64,000 bases of DNA, taken from assembly GCA_023408075.1 (NCBI GenBank), contig JAEYKW010000032.1:1-64000 (forward strand), written 5' to 3'. The position numbers and the translations under genes were made by a program. This document shows, piece after piece, positions 17,779 to 26,750 of this stretch. Numbering within the stretch: the first letter of the stretch is position 1; every line of letters begins with the position of its first letter. The notes beneath the pieces were generated by a model. That model had not been told where the DNA came from, ran no database searches, and was given only the letters and a program-made list of their open reading frames with translations. Origin of the DNA: Bacillota bacterium. GTDB lineage: Bacteria > Bacillota > Clostridia > Christensenellales > SZUA-584.

Positions 17779-18342
17779 ATGAGACGAAAACTCATCTTGG
17801 CGGCGGCGGTAACGGCTGTATTGTTTGCGGCTGTATATGGGACGCTCGCATATTTTACGGCTGAGGGAAAAGCGGCCAATGTGATCACGGCAGGTAATAT
17901 AAAAATGGCGCTGCATCAGGAAACCGCAGACGGGCATCCGTCGCCCGAAAGCGTTGGGGCCTTGATGCCGGGGCAAGCCGTTGACCGCGTTGTTTTTGTG
18001 GAAAACACGGGAGACAACGCGTTATATGCGCGCATCAAGCTGAAGCCTGCAGTCCGCGCCGAGGACGGTTCCGCATTGGGCTTTGATCAGATTAGCCTTG
18101 ATATTGACACGGTGGACTGGAAGCTTGGTGCTGACGGCTGGTATTATTACCAATCGGCATTGGGCAAAGGTGCCGCCTCAAAACCGCTTTTTAAGGAGCT
18201 AAGGTTTGCACCCGGCATGGGCAACGATTATATGAACGCACATGTCAGCGTGGAGGTTACTGCGCAGGCGGTTCAATGTGCCAATAACGGGGATACGGCT
18301 TTGCAGGCGGCCGGCTGGCCGGCTGAACCGGCGAAAGGATAA
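17779..18342 (+). CDS. TasA/camelysin-like SipW-dependent protein 3
   Basis: The 187-residue secreted protein has the signal/cleavage motif YGTLAYFTAEGKAANVITAG, then a mature domain with VENTGDNALYARIK and an aromatic DGWYYYQ segment, both shared with the other TasA-like proteins here. ATG 17779 is preferred over GTG 17776; AAAGGCGG lies about 9 nt upstream. It ends 11 nt before the VWA protein gene, so the two are probably co-translated. Confidence 0.82.
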   Translation: MRRKLILAAAVTAVLFAAVYGTLAYFTAEGKAANVITAGNIKMALHQETADGHPSPESVGALMPGQAVDRVVFVENTGDNALYARIKLKPAVRAEDGSALGFDQISLDIDTVDWKLGADGWYYYQSALGKGAASKPLFKELRFAPGMGNDYMNAHVSVEVTAQAVQCANNGDTALQAAGWPAEPAKG

Positions 18343-18353
18343 GGGTGGCAGCC

Positions 18354-21300
18354 ATGAAGAAAACATTATCTATGTTGCTTGTTATCATCATGATCTTCTC
18401 GGTGATGGCCTATGCAGGCGTGGCCTATGCAAAAAACAACACGTCGTATTTCCGTCCGACGGCATGGCTGGATGACGGCGTGTTCACTCAGATGACACCG
18501 CAGCAGCAGGCCGAATATTTGTTCACGCTGGGCACCGAAGATGAAATCACGCAGCTTTTGAGTCAGCTCAATGAGGAACAGTTGCAGCTGCTGCTTAATA
18601 TTTTGAGTGATGAACAGTTAGCCGTGCTCGGCAAATATCTTGATAACAATGAGGAACCCGCCGTCTCTGATACCCAAGCCGAGGAGCCGGGTGAACCGGC
18701 AAATGAAAGCGCAGACTCGGGTATATCGGCCGGTGAAGCGCCTGAGGATAAAACGCTGCCCGTGCCTGCATACGAAGATAAGCCTGCAGATGATACCGCG
18801 GCTGATACGCCGGGAGATACTACAGACGATGCCACGGATGTTGCCGCAGAGCAGCCTCCCGTCGATTATTCCGCAATGTCGCCGCAGGAGCTGTATGAGT
18901 ATCTGTGCGCGCTGGACAGTGCAGAGACATCAGCGGTACTAGCCGCTCTCACACTTGAACAATTTAATGCTCTTGAGGCGTATATGCTGACACTGGAATC
19001 GAACATCTTGGCACCTGCCGTCAATTATACGGACGCGGCACCTTTTAAAGACCCGGTGCAAGTGGACATTCCCAAATCAGCCAGGAAAATGGCTTTGCAG
19101 GCGGCAACGCCTGCTGTTCAAGAGGTGGCGGAAGACGCGCTGGTGACAAATAAGGCAGTCAGCGGTACAAACGGCAGCTATTTGCTGACGATCGATGCAT
19201 ACGCAACCGGTGATGTGACCATTACGACCGGACAAACGCCTGTTCCTGCCGACATCATTCTGGTGCTCGATGTGTCCTTGAGCATGGACTATAACATGAC
19301 CGTCAACACATATACCCCTGCCACTTACAATACCAATAGCGCTGCCTATACCAACAGAAGCAATCTTTATGTGAAGGTGGGCAGTCAATACTATTCGGTT
19401 GCTATTGAAAGAGTACGGACGCATGTAGACCCAAACCGGTACCGGTATACATACACGGTTAATGGTACGCCTCTGGTCTATACCAGTGATAATGACGCAG
19501 CCGGGGATTTTCCGCCAGCCTGGGCGTTTTACAGTTACTCCCAGAGTTCGGTAAGCCGCCTGTCCGCACTGAAAACCGCCGCGAATAATTTCATCGACTC
19601 AATTGAGACGAAGGCCAACGCGAACGGGGGAGTGAGTCACCGCATTGCCGTGGTGACGTATTCCACAAACGCGTCAATAATCTCGGGCAGCAATTCGGGG
19701 AACGCTTTCGTTAATGTTCAAAGCAATACGGGCGGTATCAACACATTGCAAAGCACTATCAGCAATTTAAGATCGGTTGAGTACACAAGCGCGGACAGAG
19801 GATTGAAATTGGCATCGGATATATTCCGGGATGACCTTCCGGATACGGGCGGGCTTCGCAACCGGGTTGTGGTATTTTTCACCGACGGTGCCCCCAGCAG
19901 AGGTAGCGGCGGCGTATTCCAGACTGACGTTGCCAATCCTGCAATCGCGAATGCAAAAACATTGAAAGCGGCCGTATCGGCATCGGGGTACGGTGCCACG
20001 GTCTACTCAGTGGGCATATTCGATGGCGCGAATCCTGCCACGTCGATCGGCAGCGCGTCGAATGAAAACAAGTTCATGCACTTTGTATCGTCCAATTATC
20101 CGAATGCGGCGAGCATGACGAACTACGGCGCGGGCAGCAACGCGGGCTATTATTTGTCGGCGTCCAGCGCGGATGGGCTCAATAATATCTTTCAGTCGAT
20201 ATCACAGAATATCGAGACGGGCGGTACCACGGTCACGCTGGATGAAGACTCGGTGGTTAAGGACATGATTGCACCGTATTTTGAGCTGCCCGACGGCGTT
20301 GATGAGGATGATATACTTGTTTATACATCAGCCGTCAATGCGTCAACGGGCGCATGGCAAACGCCGCAGCCGTTTGACGGTACTGTGGTAATCAGCGAAG
20401 ACGGCCGGACGGTCGGCGTATCGGGCTTTGACTACAAGGATAACTATTACGTGGCGGTGAAAAATGAACAGGGGACTATTGTTGAATACCGGGGCAAGAA
20501 ACTGATTTTCACCATACCTATTAAATATATAGAGCATTCATGTCTTGGTGGGCTTGTCCCCACGAACCTTGGCAGCTCGGGCATATACGACCATAACTCA
20601 ATGGGGCAGGAAGTGCTTGTGGAAGCACTGCCCATACCGGAGGTGCCGATTCCGGTGGATTATGACTATACGGCGGTTGACCGTTCCGTTTATCTTCGTC
20701 AATCGGTGAAGGTTTCCGATCTGTTTACCGATGCGCAAAGTTACTATATCCCCAACAAAGTCAACAACGCATATGTGGACATCGTCTACACCGTGAGAGA
20801 CGATCAAAACAATCTGCTCGGGACGTTCACCATCCCCAAGGGTGCCGATCACGGCACATGGAACCCGGCTGACCCCACACTGACCGGCTTGACGGGCAAC
20901 AAGACATATTTCATCAGCTGCACCGTGACGCCGAACAGCGCGAGCATTGCTGCGCCTACCATCGGCAAGTGTGCCTATGTTTATGTGTTCAAGCCCCAAA
21001 TCACATACCGCGACAGCACAATCTATCTCGGTGAAACCGCAAACTACGGCGATAATTTTGTCAATGCTGAATGGAAGAACAGTGTCACAAGCGCTCCCGC
21101 GCCGTCGAGCCCGGCACCTGCATTAAGCTATGCGTACAGCCCGGCAGCCGGTGCGTTTCGCGCGGATACGTATGTCAATGCAGCCGTTTATCTCAATGCA
21201 GAGGACGTAACCGGGTATACGGCGTTTGTCCATAAAGCGGCTCCGGGCAGCGAGTTTGACCCCGCAAAAGGAGAGTTCATCGTTTTCGTAAAATCGTGCA

Positions 21301-21608
21301 TGCTTACGGTCAGCAAGGCCGGTGCCGCTGACGATACGGATACGTTTGTGTTCACCGTTAAAAACGACAGCGGGCTGGAGCTCAAAATATCGATGCAGGG
21401 CAACGGCAATCAGACGATTTCCGGTCTGCCGGTCGGTCATTATACTGTTGCCGAAGTGCCGAGCTGGTCGTGGCGGTATACGGCGGGCAGCGAAAGCGTC
21501 AATCTCAGCCGCGAGCACAGCAACGGCACCGTGACGGTCAATAACCGTGTGACGAATAACAGGTGGCTTGCGGGAGACAGCTGGGCTGCAAACCTGTTTT
21601 CCCATTAA
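18354..21608 (+). CDS. large VWA-domain surface protein without recognisable anchor
   Basis: The 1084-residue protein has a signal peptide (about residues 1-25) and an N-terminal region with two helical 'MTPQQQAEYLFTLG / MSPQELYEYLCALD' modules joined by a long acidic Pro/Asp/Glu/Thr linker. A VWA domain (about 295-630) follows; its MIDAS is intact (ILVLDVSLSMD for DxSxS, later VVVFFTDGAPS), so it can bind a divalent metal and probably a ligand. The C-terminal part has Ig/SpaA-like beta domains, the last ending in TVAEVPSWSWRYTAG. The C-terminus is not hydrophobic, and there is no LPXTG or TM. It is likely an adhesin held by partners, perhaps the TasA-like proteins or the IPQTG protein encoded just after it. 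Confidence 0.82.
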   Translation: MKKTLSMLLVIIMIFSVMAYAGVAYAKNNTSYFRPTAWLDDGVFTQMTPQQQAEYLFTLGTEDEITQLLSQLNEEQLQLLLNILSDEQLAVLGKYLDNNEEPAVSDTQAEEPGEPANESADSGISAGEAPEDKTLPVPAYEDKPADDTAADTPGDTTDDATDVAAEQPPVDYSAMSPQELYEYLCALDSAETSAVLAALTLEQFNALEAYMLTLESNILAPAVNYTDAAPFKDPVQVDIPKSARKMALQAATPAVQEVAEDALVTNKAVSGTNGSYLLTIDAYATGDVTITTGQTPVPADIILVLDVSLSMDYNMTVNTYTPATYNTNSAAYTNRSNLYVKVGSQYYSVAIERVRTHVDPNRYRYTYTVNGTPLVYTSDNDAAGDFPPAWAFYSYSQSSVSRLSALKTAANNFIDSIETKANANGGVSHRIAVVTYSTNASIISGSNSGNAFVNVQSNTGGINTLQSTISNLRSVEYTSADRGLKLASDIFRDDLPDTGGLRNRVVVFFTDGAPSRGSGGVFQTDVANPAIANAKTLKAAVSASGYGATVYSVGIFDGANPATSIGSASNENKFMHFVSSNYPNAASMTNYGAGSNAGYYLSASSADGLNNIFQSISQNIETGGTTVTLDEDSVVKDMIAPYFELPDGVDEDDILVYTSAVNASTGAWQTPQPFDGTVVISEDGRTVGVSGFDYKDNYYVAVKNEQGTIVEYRGKKLIFTIPIKYIEHSCLGGLVPTNLGSSGIYDHNSMGQEVLVEALPIPEVPIPVDYDYTAVDRSVYLRQSVKVSDLFTDAQSYYIPNKVNNAYVDIVYTVRDDQNNLLGTFTIPKGADHGTWNPADPTLTGLTGNKTYFISCTVTPNSASIAAPTIGKCAYVYVFKPQITYRDSTIYLGETANYGDNFVNAEWKNSVTSAPAPSSPAPALSYAYSPAAGAFRADTYVNAAVYLNAEDVTGYTAFVHKAAPGSEFDPAKGEFIVFVKSCMLTVSKAGAADDTDTFVFTVKNDSGLELKISMQGNGNQTISGLPVGHYTVAEVPSWSWRYTAGSESVNLSREHSNGTVTVNNRVTNNRWLAGDSWAANLFSH

Positions 21609-21626
21609 GGAACGGAGGAAGTTTCC

Positions 21627-22199
21627 ATGAACAAGAGATACAAGGGCGCGCTGAAACGCATCGGCACGAAGAGGACGGTCTTTATCATGTCCGTAGGCCT
21701 GTTGCTGATTGCCGCGGCAGGGCTGACGGCAGCCTGGCTGACGGCGCAGAGCGCTTTGATGACGAACGGCTTTCAAAAGACAGAAGTGACCTGTAAGATT
21801 GAAGAAAACTTCGACGGGCAGCTGAAAGAAGACGTTTGCATACGCAACACGGGCAACATCAGCGCATATATCCGCGTAACGCTCGTACCCGTTTGGAAGG
21901 ACGGAGAGAATATCGCCGGTATACCCGCCTCGCTTTCGGATGCCAATATTGTGATGGGAGCCGGGTTCAATACACAGTGGGTGAAAGGCCGCGACGGGTA
22001 TTATTACTGTACATCACCCGTACCCGCGGGGGACGTTACCCCGGTGCTGATAGACAGCTGCACTGTGAAGACGCTAAACGGTTATCGGTTTGAGCTGCAG
22101 ATAGCGGCGCAGGCGCTGCAGGCGCTGCCTGCCTCTGCGGTGGAGCAGGTTTGGGGCTGTACTGTGGACAGCGACGGAAAATTGGAGGTGCCGCAATGA
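21627..22199 (+). CDS. TasA/camelysin-like protein 4 (divergent)
   Basis: This 190-residue protein starts with a basic stretch and a hydrophobic signal ending LTAAWLTAQSALMTNGF, a weaker form of the SipW-substrate motif. The mature part has IRNTGNISAYIRVTL and DGYYYCTSPV, echoing the N-T-G-x-x-x-A-x-x-R and aromatic segments of the other three. Two Cys in the mature part could pair. ATG 21627 has a strong ACGGAGGAA site. Its stop overlaps the start of the IPQTG protein gene (ATGA), indicating coupled translation. Confidence 0.75.
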   Translation: MNKRYKGALKRIGTKRTVFIMSVGLLLIAAAGLTAAWLTAQSALMTNGFQKTEVTCKIEENFDGQLKEDVCIRNTGNISAYIRVTLVPVWKDGENIAGIPASLSDANIVMGAGFNTQWVKGRDGYYYCTSPVPAGDVTPVLIDSCTVKTLNGYRFELQIAAQALQALPASAVEQVWGCTVDSDGKLEVPQ

Positions 22200-22837
22200 A
22201 CACCAAGAGAGTGAGGAGGGTAATGCTGGTTGTTATGTGCCTGCTCGTGTTCGGCATTATGGGCAGCGCGCTTGCGGCTGATTCCTCTGTGACCTACAGC
22301 AGCAGCGCGGATAAATTCGTTTTTCTTCCCGGTGCCGATCTGTTTCAGAATTTTAAGAATGTGATGCCGGGGGATACGCTTAAGCAAAGCATCACGGTTA
22401 AAAATGATGCGGCAAACGGCATTAAGGTGAAGATTTATCTGCGGGCTGAAGCCGTCGATGAAAAATACCGGGGCTTTTTAAGCCAGATGAAGCTAAACGT
22501 TGCGCAAAGCGGGCAGTCAATTCTGTTTGCCGCGCCTGCAAGCGAGCAAAGCGGGTTGTCTACGGGTGTATGCCTCGGGACCTTTTACTCGGGCGCCGAT
22601 ATTCCTTTGACTGTCACGCTCGGCGTCCCTTTGGAAATAGGGAATGAGTATCAGAATGGGATGGGCGTTATCAACTGGGTGTTCACAGCCGAAGAGCTGC
22701 CGATTGAGTCCACTGACCCGATTCCGCAGACCGGTGACCCCACGGAACCGGACATCTATATTCCTTTGGCGGGTGGGCTGGCAGCTGCCCTGTTGTTGAT
22801 GCTGTTCGTGGCACGGAGAAAACGCGCATTGTTCTAA
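22196..22837 (+). CDS. sortase-anchored surface protein (IPQTG motif)
   Basis: The 213-residue secreted protein has a cleavable signal (about residues 1-27, ALA-A), a compact beta-type domain with a 'NVMPGDTLKQSITVKNDA' segment like those that bind SipW-type fibres, and a C-terminal sorting signal: IPQTGD, then a hydrophobic helix (LAGGLAAALLLMLFV) and the basic tail ARRKRALF. Ile replaces the usual Leu of LPXTG. It is the last gene of the SipW cluster and the only one with a wall anchor, so it may tether the fibre or VWA protein. No sortase gene is in the window. Confidence 0.82.
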   Translation: MNTKRVRRVMLVVMCLLVFGIMGSALAADSSVTYSSSADKFVFLPGADLFQNFKNVMPGDTLKQSITVKNDAANGIKVKIYLRAEAVDEKYRGFLSQMKLNVAQSGQSILFAAPASEQSGLSTGVCLGTFYSGADIPLTVTLGVPLEIGNEYQNGMGVINWVFTAEELPIESTDPIPQTGDPTEPDIYIPLAGGLAAALLLMLFVARRKRALF

Positions 22838-22863
22838 AGCCCGGACAGCTCAACTTTTATATA

Positions 22864-22901
22864 TTAAAAAATGCACGGGATTCCCTGCATTTTTTATTGT
22901 A
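22864..22901 (+). terminator. terminator after the SipW/TasA-like operon
   Basis: AAAAATGCACGGGA and TCCCTGCATTTTTT pair with one mismatch/bulge, ending in a T-run. It lies 27 nt after the last stop codon. Confidence 0.8.
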
Positions 22902-23227
22902 CACTTTAGTGTGGTTTTGGGAGCGAAAGTAAACAAGAGCATGCCACACGCTGAGCGGGTGGGATGACGTGTGTAAGGCTTTAGAGAATGCTTAAAAGAC
23001 GGGTCATCGGTGATGATGAAGAATGAAAAAGATTAAGCCTTCTCTTCGAAGATCAGGCTGAATAAGCACAACCAACAGGTTAAAGCCCATGTGTCCATCG
23101 GCATGGATGGGGAAACCTGCTATAGCTTTTGCGGCTACCGTTTTACGTAATGACAGAGGGGCATAGCTTAAGACCCCATAACGGGGACCATAATCAACTG
23201 AGTGACTGAGAGGAGTTCATAACTGTA
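22902..23227. other. intergenic region with no recognised gene
   Basis: No gene, promoter or known RNA was recognised. The right end has a GAGAGGAG ribosome-binding-like run (23208-23215) just before the dehydrogenase remnant begins. The stretch has no visible similarity to the missing N-terminus of that dehydrogenase. Confidence 0.4.
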
Positions 23228-23838
23228 TGCCCATTTGCACTTTCCTATCAACAAAAGATCATAGAAGCGGGAAAGCACGTTTTTTCGGAGAAGCCTCTGG
23301 GGAAAACGAGCGAGGAAAGCGCGGCAATGCTGAAGCTGCTCGAAGCACACCCGGATGTGGTCGCGGGCGTGAACTTCTGCTACCGGATGAATCCGCTGAT
23401 TCTCGACGCGAAGCACCGCATTCGCGGCGGCGAGATCGGGACGCCGCTGCTCGTGCACGGCCAATACCTGCAGGACTGGCTTTTGTACGATACGGATTAC
23501 AACTGGCGCATTGAGTCGGCTTACGGCGGGCCGTCGCGCTGTGTGGCGGACATCGGCTCCCATTGGATGGACCTCGCGCAATCGGTGCTGCAAAGCAGAA
23601 TCACACAGGTCTGTGCCGATATACGCACGGTTTTGCCCGTTCGAAAAAAGAGCCTGAACACGGTCGAAACGTTTTCCAAAGCGGCCCAGGGGCCGCATGA
23701 AGAGGTGCGGGTGGACACGGAAGATTACGCGGGCGTGCTGGTGAAGTTTGAAAATGGCGTGACGGGCATATTCCAGTGCAGTCAGGTCAGCGCCGGGCGC
23801 AAATGCAACATCGCGATTGAAAGAAACGGCAGCGCGGG
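23228..23838 (+). pseudogene. Gfo/Idh/MocA dehydrogenase remnant, truncated at both ends
   Basis: The reading frame shows about 200 residues of a Gfo/Idh/MocA NAD(P)-dependent sugar dehydrogenase, beginning in the middle of the Rossmann domain (EAGKHVFSEKPL, the conserved EKP with the catalytic Lys) and running through QDWLLYDTDYNWR and DIGSHWMD. It matches the complete gene at 42247 (AGKHVVCEKPL, QDWLLYDTDYNWR, DIGSHWFD). The first ~75 residues, including the nucleotide-binding GxGxxG, and the last ~110 are missing. A TGA at 23207 closes the frame upstream and no good start exists. Beyond about 23838 the frame runs into the complement of the oppositely oriented gene. Confidence 0.85.
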
Positions 23839-23847
23839 AATGAAGCA

Positions 23848-25746
23848 TCACCGCTGGCTGCGCAAACGCTTCTGCTCGTACAGGTGGATATCGGCTTTGC
23901 CTATCATTTGCATCAGAGAAAGGTTCTCTTCCCACGGCTGCAGGCACCAGCCGTAGCTCGCGTTAACCGCGTAGGGCTTGACGGAGTGCTCGTTGTGCAG
24001 CGTCCCGTAGGATTGCATTGAAAACAGCATGGAGCGCAGCGTTTCTTCGTCCGGTACGAGGCCAACACAGACGAATTCATCGCCGCCCATGCGCGCAATG
24101 ATATCGTCGGGACGGGAACAATGGCGCAATATGTCCGCGACAACCTGTATGGCTTCGTCTCCGGCGGCGTGCCCGTAGGTATCGTTGATGCGCTTCAACC
24201 CGTCCAGGTCCACAAAGATAACAAACAGCAGCTCCTTTGCATATATACGGAGCAGAGAATTTACACGCTTCTCGAGGCCTCTGCGGTTCAGCACGCCGGT
24301 CAGGGGGTCGTGGAGGCTTATTTCTTCCAATGCAACGGAATACTGTTTGAGTGCATCCTGTGTGCGCAGGTTTTCGAGAGCAAGCCGCACATTTTTCACC
24401 CAGGTACGGTGCATGAAACTGCTGGAATGGTTGAAATCGAAAGCGATATATCCAAACGTGTTCTTCTTAAAATACAGCGGCGCGAAAACGAGCGCGGTTG
24501 TGCTGCTGTCCAATTCGGGCAATACATTCTTTGTTGCGAATCTCAAGCCGGTATGCACGGTATCGTTAACAATGCCGAGCATCAGTGTCATTTCGCCGGG
24601 ATAGCCGTTTGAAACCTGCGTATGGTTGACGAGGCTGTCTTCGTTGACGCAGAAGTACAAATGCCGAAAAGCCAGCATGCGCGCCAGAGACGTGAGCTGG
24701 TTCACAATATCCTGCATGGTGTAGGTGCCTGTCAGCAGCTCCATCATTGATGTACCGATATTATCGTAAATGCGCAGGTCGTCGGTTTTCAGCACAAGCT
24801 CCTTCACAAATTGCCTGTCGTCCATTGGGGCGGCGTCTTTGCAGCCGCATGAGCCTGCGATGACGATTTGCACGTCATACCTGTATTCCTTTTCGACATG
24901 AATCCCTGCATTCACATCGTTAATAATGTGCACGGCCCGTCGGCCCATTTCGTAAAGTGGTTGCTTGGCTGTGGTGATGCGCGGCACGTGGCGCTCTGCC
25001 TCGAGAATGCAGTCGTATCCGCAGAGGGCAACGTCTTCGGGGACACGCAGGCCGCGCCGGGTGAGTTCGGTATAGGCGCCGAGCGCCATATTGTCATTGG
25101 CGCAGATGATGGCCTGCGGCAATTCGCCGTCGTCATCTAAAAAACGAATGACGGCTTCGCGTGCACTTTCCCTGCTGAAATCTCCTATGAAAACACGATT
25201 GTCATCGTAGTCTATGCCATATTCCGCGAGCACTGTTTTGTATGTGATCAGACGGCCTTTTGCATCCGGGTTGCTTAGGGGCCCGGAGATGAAATTGATA
25301 GAGGTGAACCGGTGGTCTGCAATGAAATGCCGGATCAATGTTTCCATACACCCGTTGTCCACCGAGTCCACACTGAAGGAGCCGTCAATGGAGGGGCCAA
25401 TGTTGACGACCGGTATACCCTTTGCCGGCAGCGCTTTTCTGATGTACTCCACGGTTTCTGCGGACGTGATGGTGCTGGTGGCCACGATGATGCCATCGAA
25501 GCTGTGCATATCCGGCAAGGTAAACAGCTTCAGTTCACCTTCGTTATTTTCGTTGACAAAATATCTGACCCGTGAAGCAAAAAAAAGCACAGAATAACCG
25601 AGTTCTTCTGCTTGAGTCACAATACCGTCGCAAATTGTATGTTGATAATAATCGCTGATGCCATTAAGAAACACCGCGATTTTGGGCCTTTTAGCACTGC
25701 AGTCCATATGCACTTGGGCATCGGTACAACAGATCGACTTTGACAT
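23848..25746 (-). CDS. LacI-type sugar-binding domain fused to GAF-like and GGDEF domains
   Basis: The 632-residue protein has no signal peptide and no TM, so it is cytoplasmic. Residues ~20-305 form a periplasmic-binding-protein-like domain of the LacI/GalR type (PKIAVFLNGISDYYQ, AIICANDNMALGAYTELTRRG, VALCGYD). There is no DNA-binding helix-turn-helix before it. A GAF-like region follows (~330-455), then a GGDEF domain (~470-630) with an intact active site RMGGDEF and an RPDD inhibitory site (RxxD) at canonical spacing. It should make c-di-GMP in response to a sugar-like ligand. Its stop lies ~10 nt from the end of the dehydrogenase remnant on the other strand. Confidence 0.88.
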   Translation of the reverse strand: MSKSICCTDAQVHMDCSAKRPKIAVFLNGISDYYQHTICDGIVTQAEELGYSVLFFASRVRYFVNENNEGELKLFTLPDMHSFDGIIVATSTITSAETVEYIRKALPAKGIPVVNIGPSIDGSFSVDSVDNGCMETLIRHFIADHRFTSINFISGPLSNPDAKGRLITYKTVLAEYGIDYDDNRVFIGDFSRESAREAVIRFLDDDGELPQAIICANDNMALGAYTELTRRGLRVPEDVALCGYDCILEAERHVPRITTAKQPLYEMGRRAVHIINDVNAGIHVEKEYRYDVQIVIAGSCGCKDAAPMDDRQFVKELVLKTDDLRIYDNIGTSMMELLTGTYTMQDIVNQLTSLARMLAFRHLYFCVNEDSLVNHTQVSNGYPGEMTLMLGIVNDTVHTGLRFATKNVLPELDSSTTALVFAPLYFKKNTFGYIAFDFNHSSSFMHRTWVKNVRLALENLRTQDALKQYSVALEEISLHDPLTGVLNRRGLEKRVNSLLRIYAKELLFVIFVDLDGLKRINDTYGHAAGDEAIQVVADILRHCSRPDDIIARMGGDEFVCVGLVPDEETLRSMLFSMQSYGTLHNEHSVKPYAVNASYGWCLQPWEENLSLMQMIGKADIHLYEQKRLRSQR

Positions 25747-26051
25747 GCGGTTCTCGTTTCTATATTTACTTTGAATGATTAACTCTTAGTTTATACTTAA
25801 CATAAAACATAATCAAGCGCAAGTAGGTTTGATAATATGATTCTCTTCACATGATAATTATGTGTATAAAACCGCTAATCCTTATAGAAATGCGGGAATT
25901 CTTGATGCAAGGGCAGCCGGACTTCGCTTTGAATGCTTCATCGTGCATAATGGAATCTTAAGGTTTTCATAAGAAATATGCCGCTATACGATTGAGCATT
26001 TCATGATAAAATAAGCATGGGTCTTTTTAGCAATGGGGAGTTTTAAAGCGG
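25747..26051. other. divergent intergenic region between the GGDEF gene and vanR
   Basis: The 305-nt region must hold promoters for both genes. It is AT-rich near the GGDEF gene, without a convincing -35/-10 pair. On the vanR side it carries the repeat array at 25944-25973. Confidence 0.5.
25944..25973 (+). promoter_or_regulatory. putative VanR operator upstream of vanR
   Basis: ATCTTAAG (25955-25962) and TTCATAAG (25966-25973) are direct repeats of WTCWTAAG at an 11-bp step; a degenerate third unit TGCATAAT begins 11 bp earlier at 25944. The same array lies before vanW (27835-27864). Direct repeats at one helical turn are typical of OmpR/PhoB-family regulators, so VanR autoregulation is inferred. 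Confidence 0.6.
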
Positions 26052-26750
26052 ATGACTGCAAACATACTTGTTGTGGACGATGAACAGGCCATCGCCGACT
26101 TGATTGAACTGTATTTGAAAAACGAAGATTATACGGTTTTTAAGTTCTACGCCGGTCGGGAAGCCTTGGATTGCGTGGATAACGAGAAAATTGATTTGGC
26201 CATATTGGATGTGATGCTGCCCGACGAGAACGGCTTTGCGATATGCCAGCGTATTCGGGAGAAGCATAACTTTCCGGTTATTATGCTGACGGCCAAATCT
26301 GAAGAGATTGACAAAATCACGGGATTGACGCTCGGCGCGGATGATTATATCACCAAGCCGTTCCGGCCGCTTGAGCTTGTTGCGCGCGTTAAAGCGCAGC
26401 TGCGGCGTTTTACCAAATACAACACGGCGGAGCCCGCCGGTGAAGAGCACGTGATCGACTTTTCCGGGCTGCTTCTCAACAAAAATACGCGCGAGTGTAC
26501 TTTAAACGAGCGGCGGCTTGGGCTGACACCCACGGAGTTTTCTATCCTCTGGGTGCTTGCGTCCAACCGGGGCCGGGTTGTGAGCTCGGAAGAATTGTTT
26601 CAAGAGGTCTGGGGAGAAAAGTACTTTATAAACAGCAACAATACGGTGATGGTGCATATCCGGCATCTGCGCGAAAAAATGAACGACAGCGCGGAGCGTC
26701 CGAAATATATCAAAACGGTATGGGGGGTTGGCTACAAAATTGAACAGTGA
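26052..26750 (+). CDS. vanR: VanR-type response regulator
   Basis: The 232-residue OmpR/PhoB-family regulator has a receiver with LVVDDEQAIADL, the phospho-Asp in AILDVMLPDENGF, and DYITKPFRPLELVARV, followed by a winged helix (LTPTEFSILWVL, NNTVMVHIRHLREKM). It is the first gene of a vanG-type cluster and would activate it on glycopeptide signals relayed by VanS. The repeat arrays in front of vanR and vanW fit two VanR-controlled promoters, as in known vanG clusters. It overlaps the kinase gene. Confidence 0.88.
   Translation: MTANILVVDDEQAIADLIELYLKNEDYTVFKFYAGREALDCVDNEKIDLAILDVMLPDENGFAICQRIREKHNFPVIMLTAKSEEIDKITGLTLGADDYITKPFRPLELVARVKAQLRRFTKYNTAEPAGEEHVIDFSGLLLNKNTRECTLNERRLGLTPTEFSILWVLASNRGRVVSSEELFQEVWGEKYFINSNNTVMVHIRHLREKMNDSAERPKYIKTVWGVGYKIEQ

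Noticed and set aside
23833..23956. C-terminal part of the plus-strand ORF covering the dehydrogenase remnant
   Set aside because: Beyond ~23838 it is the complement of the GGDEF gene and has no similarity to the dehydrogenase.
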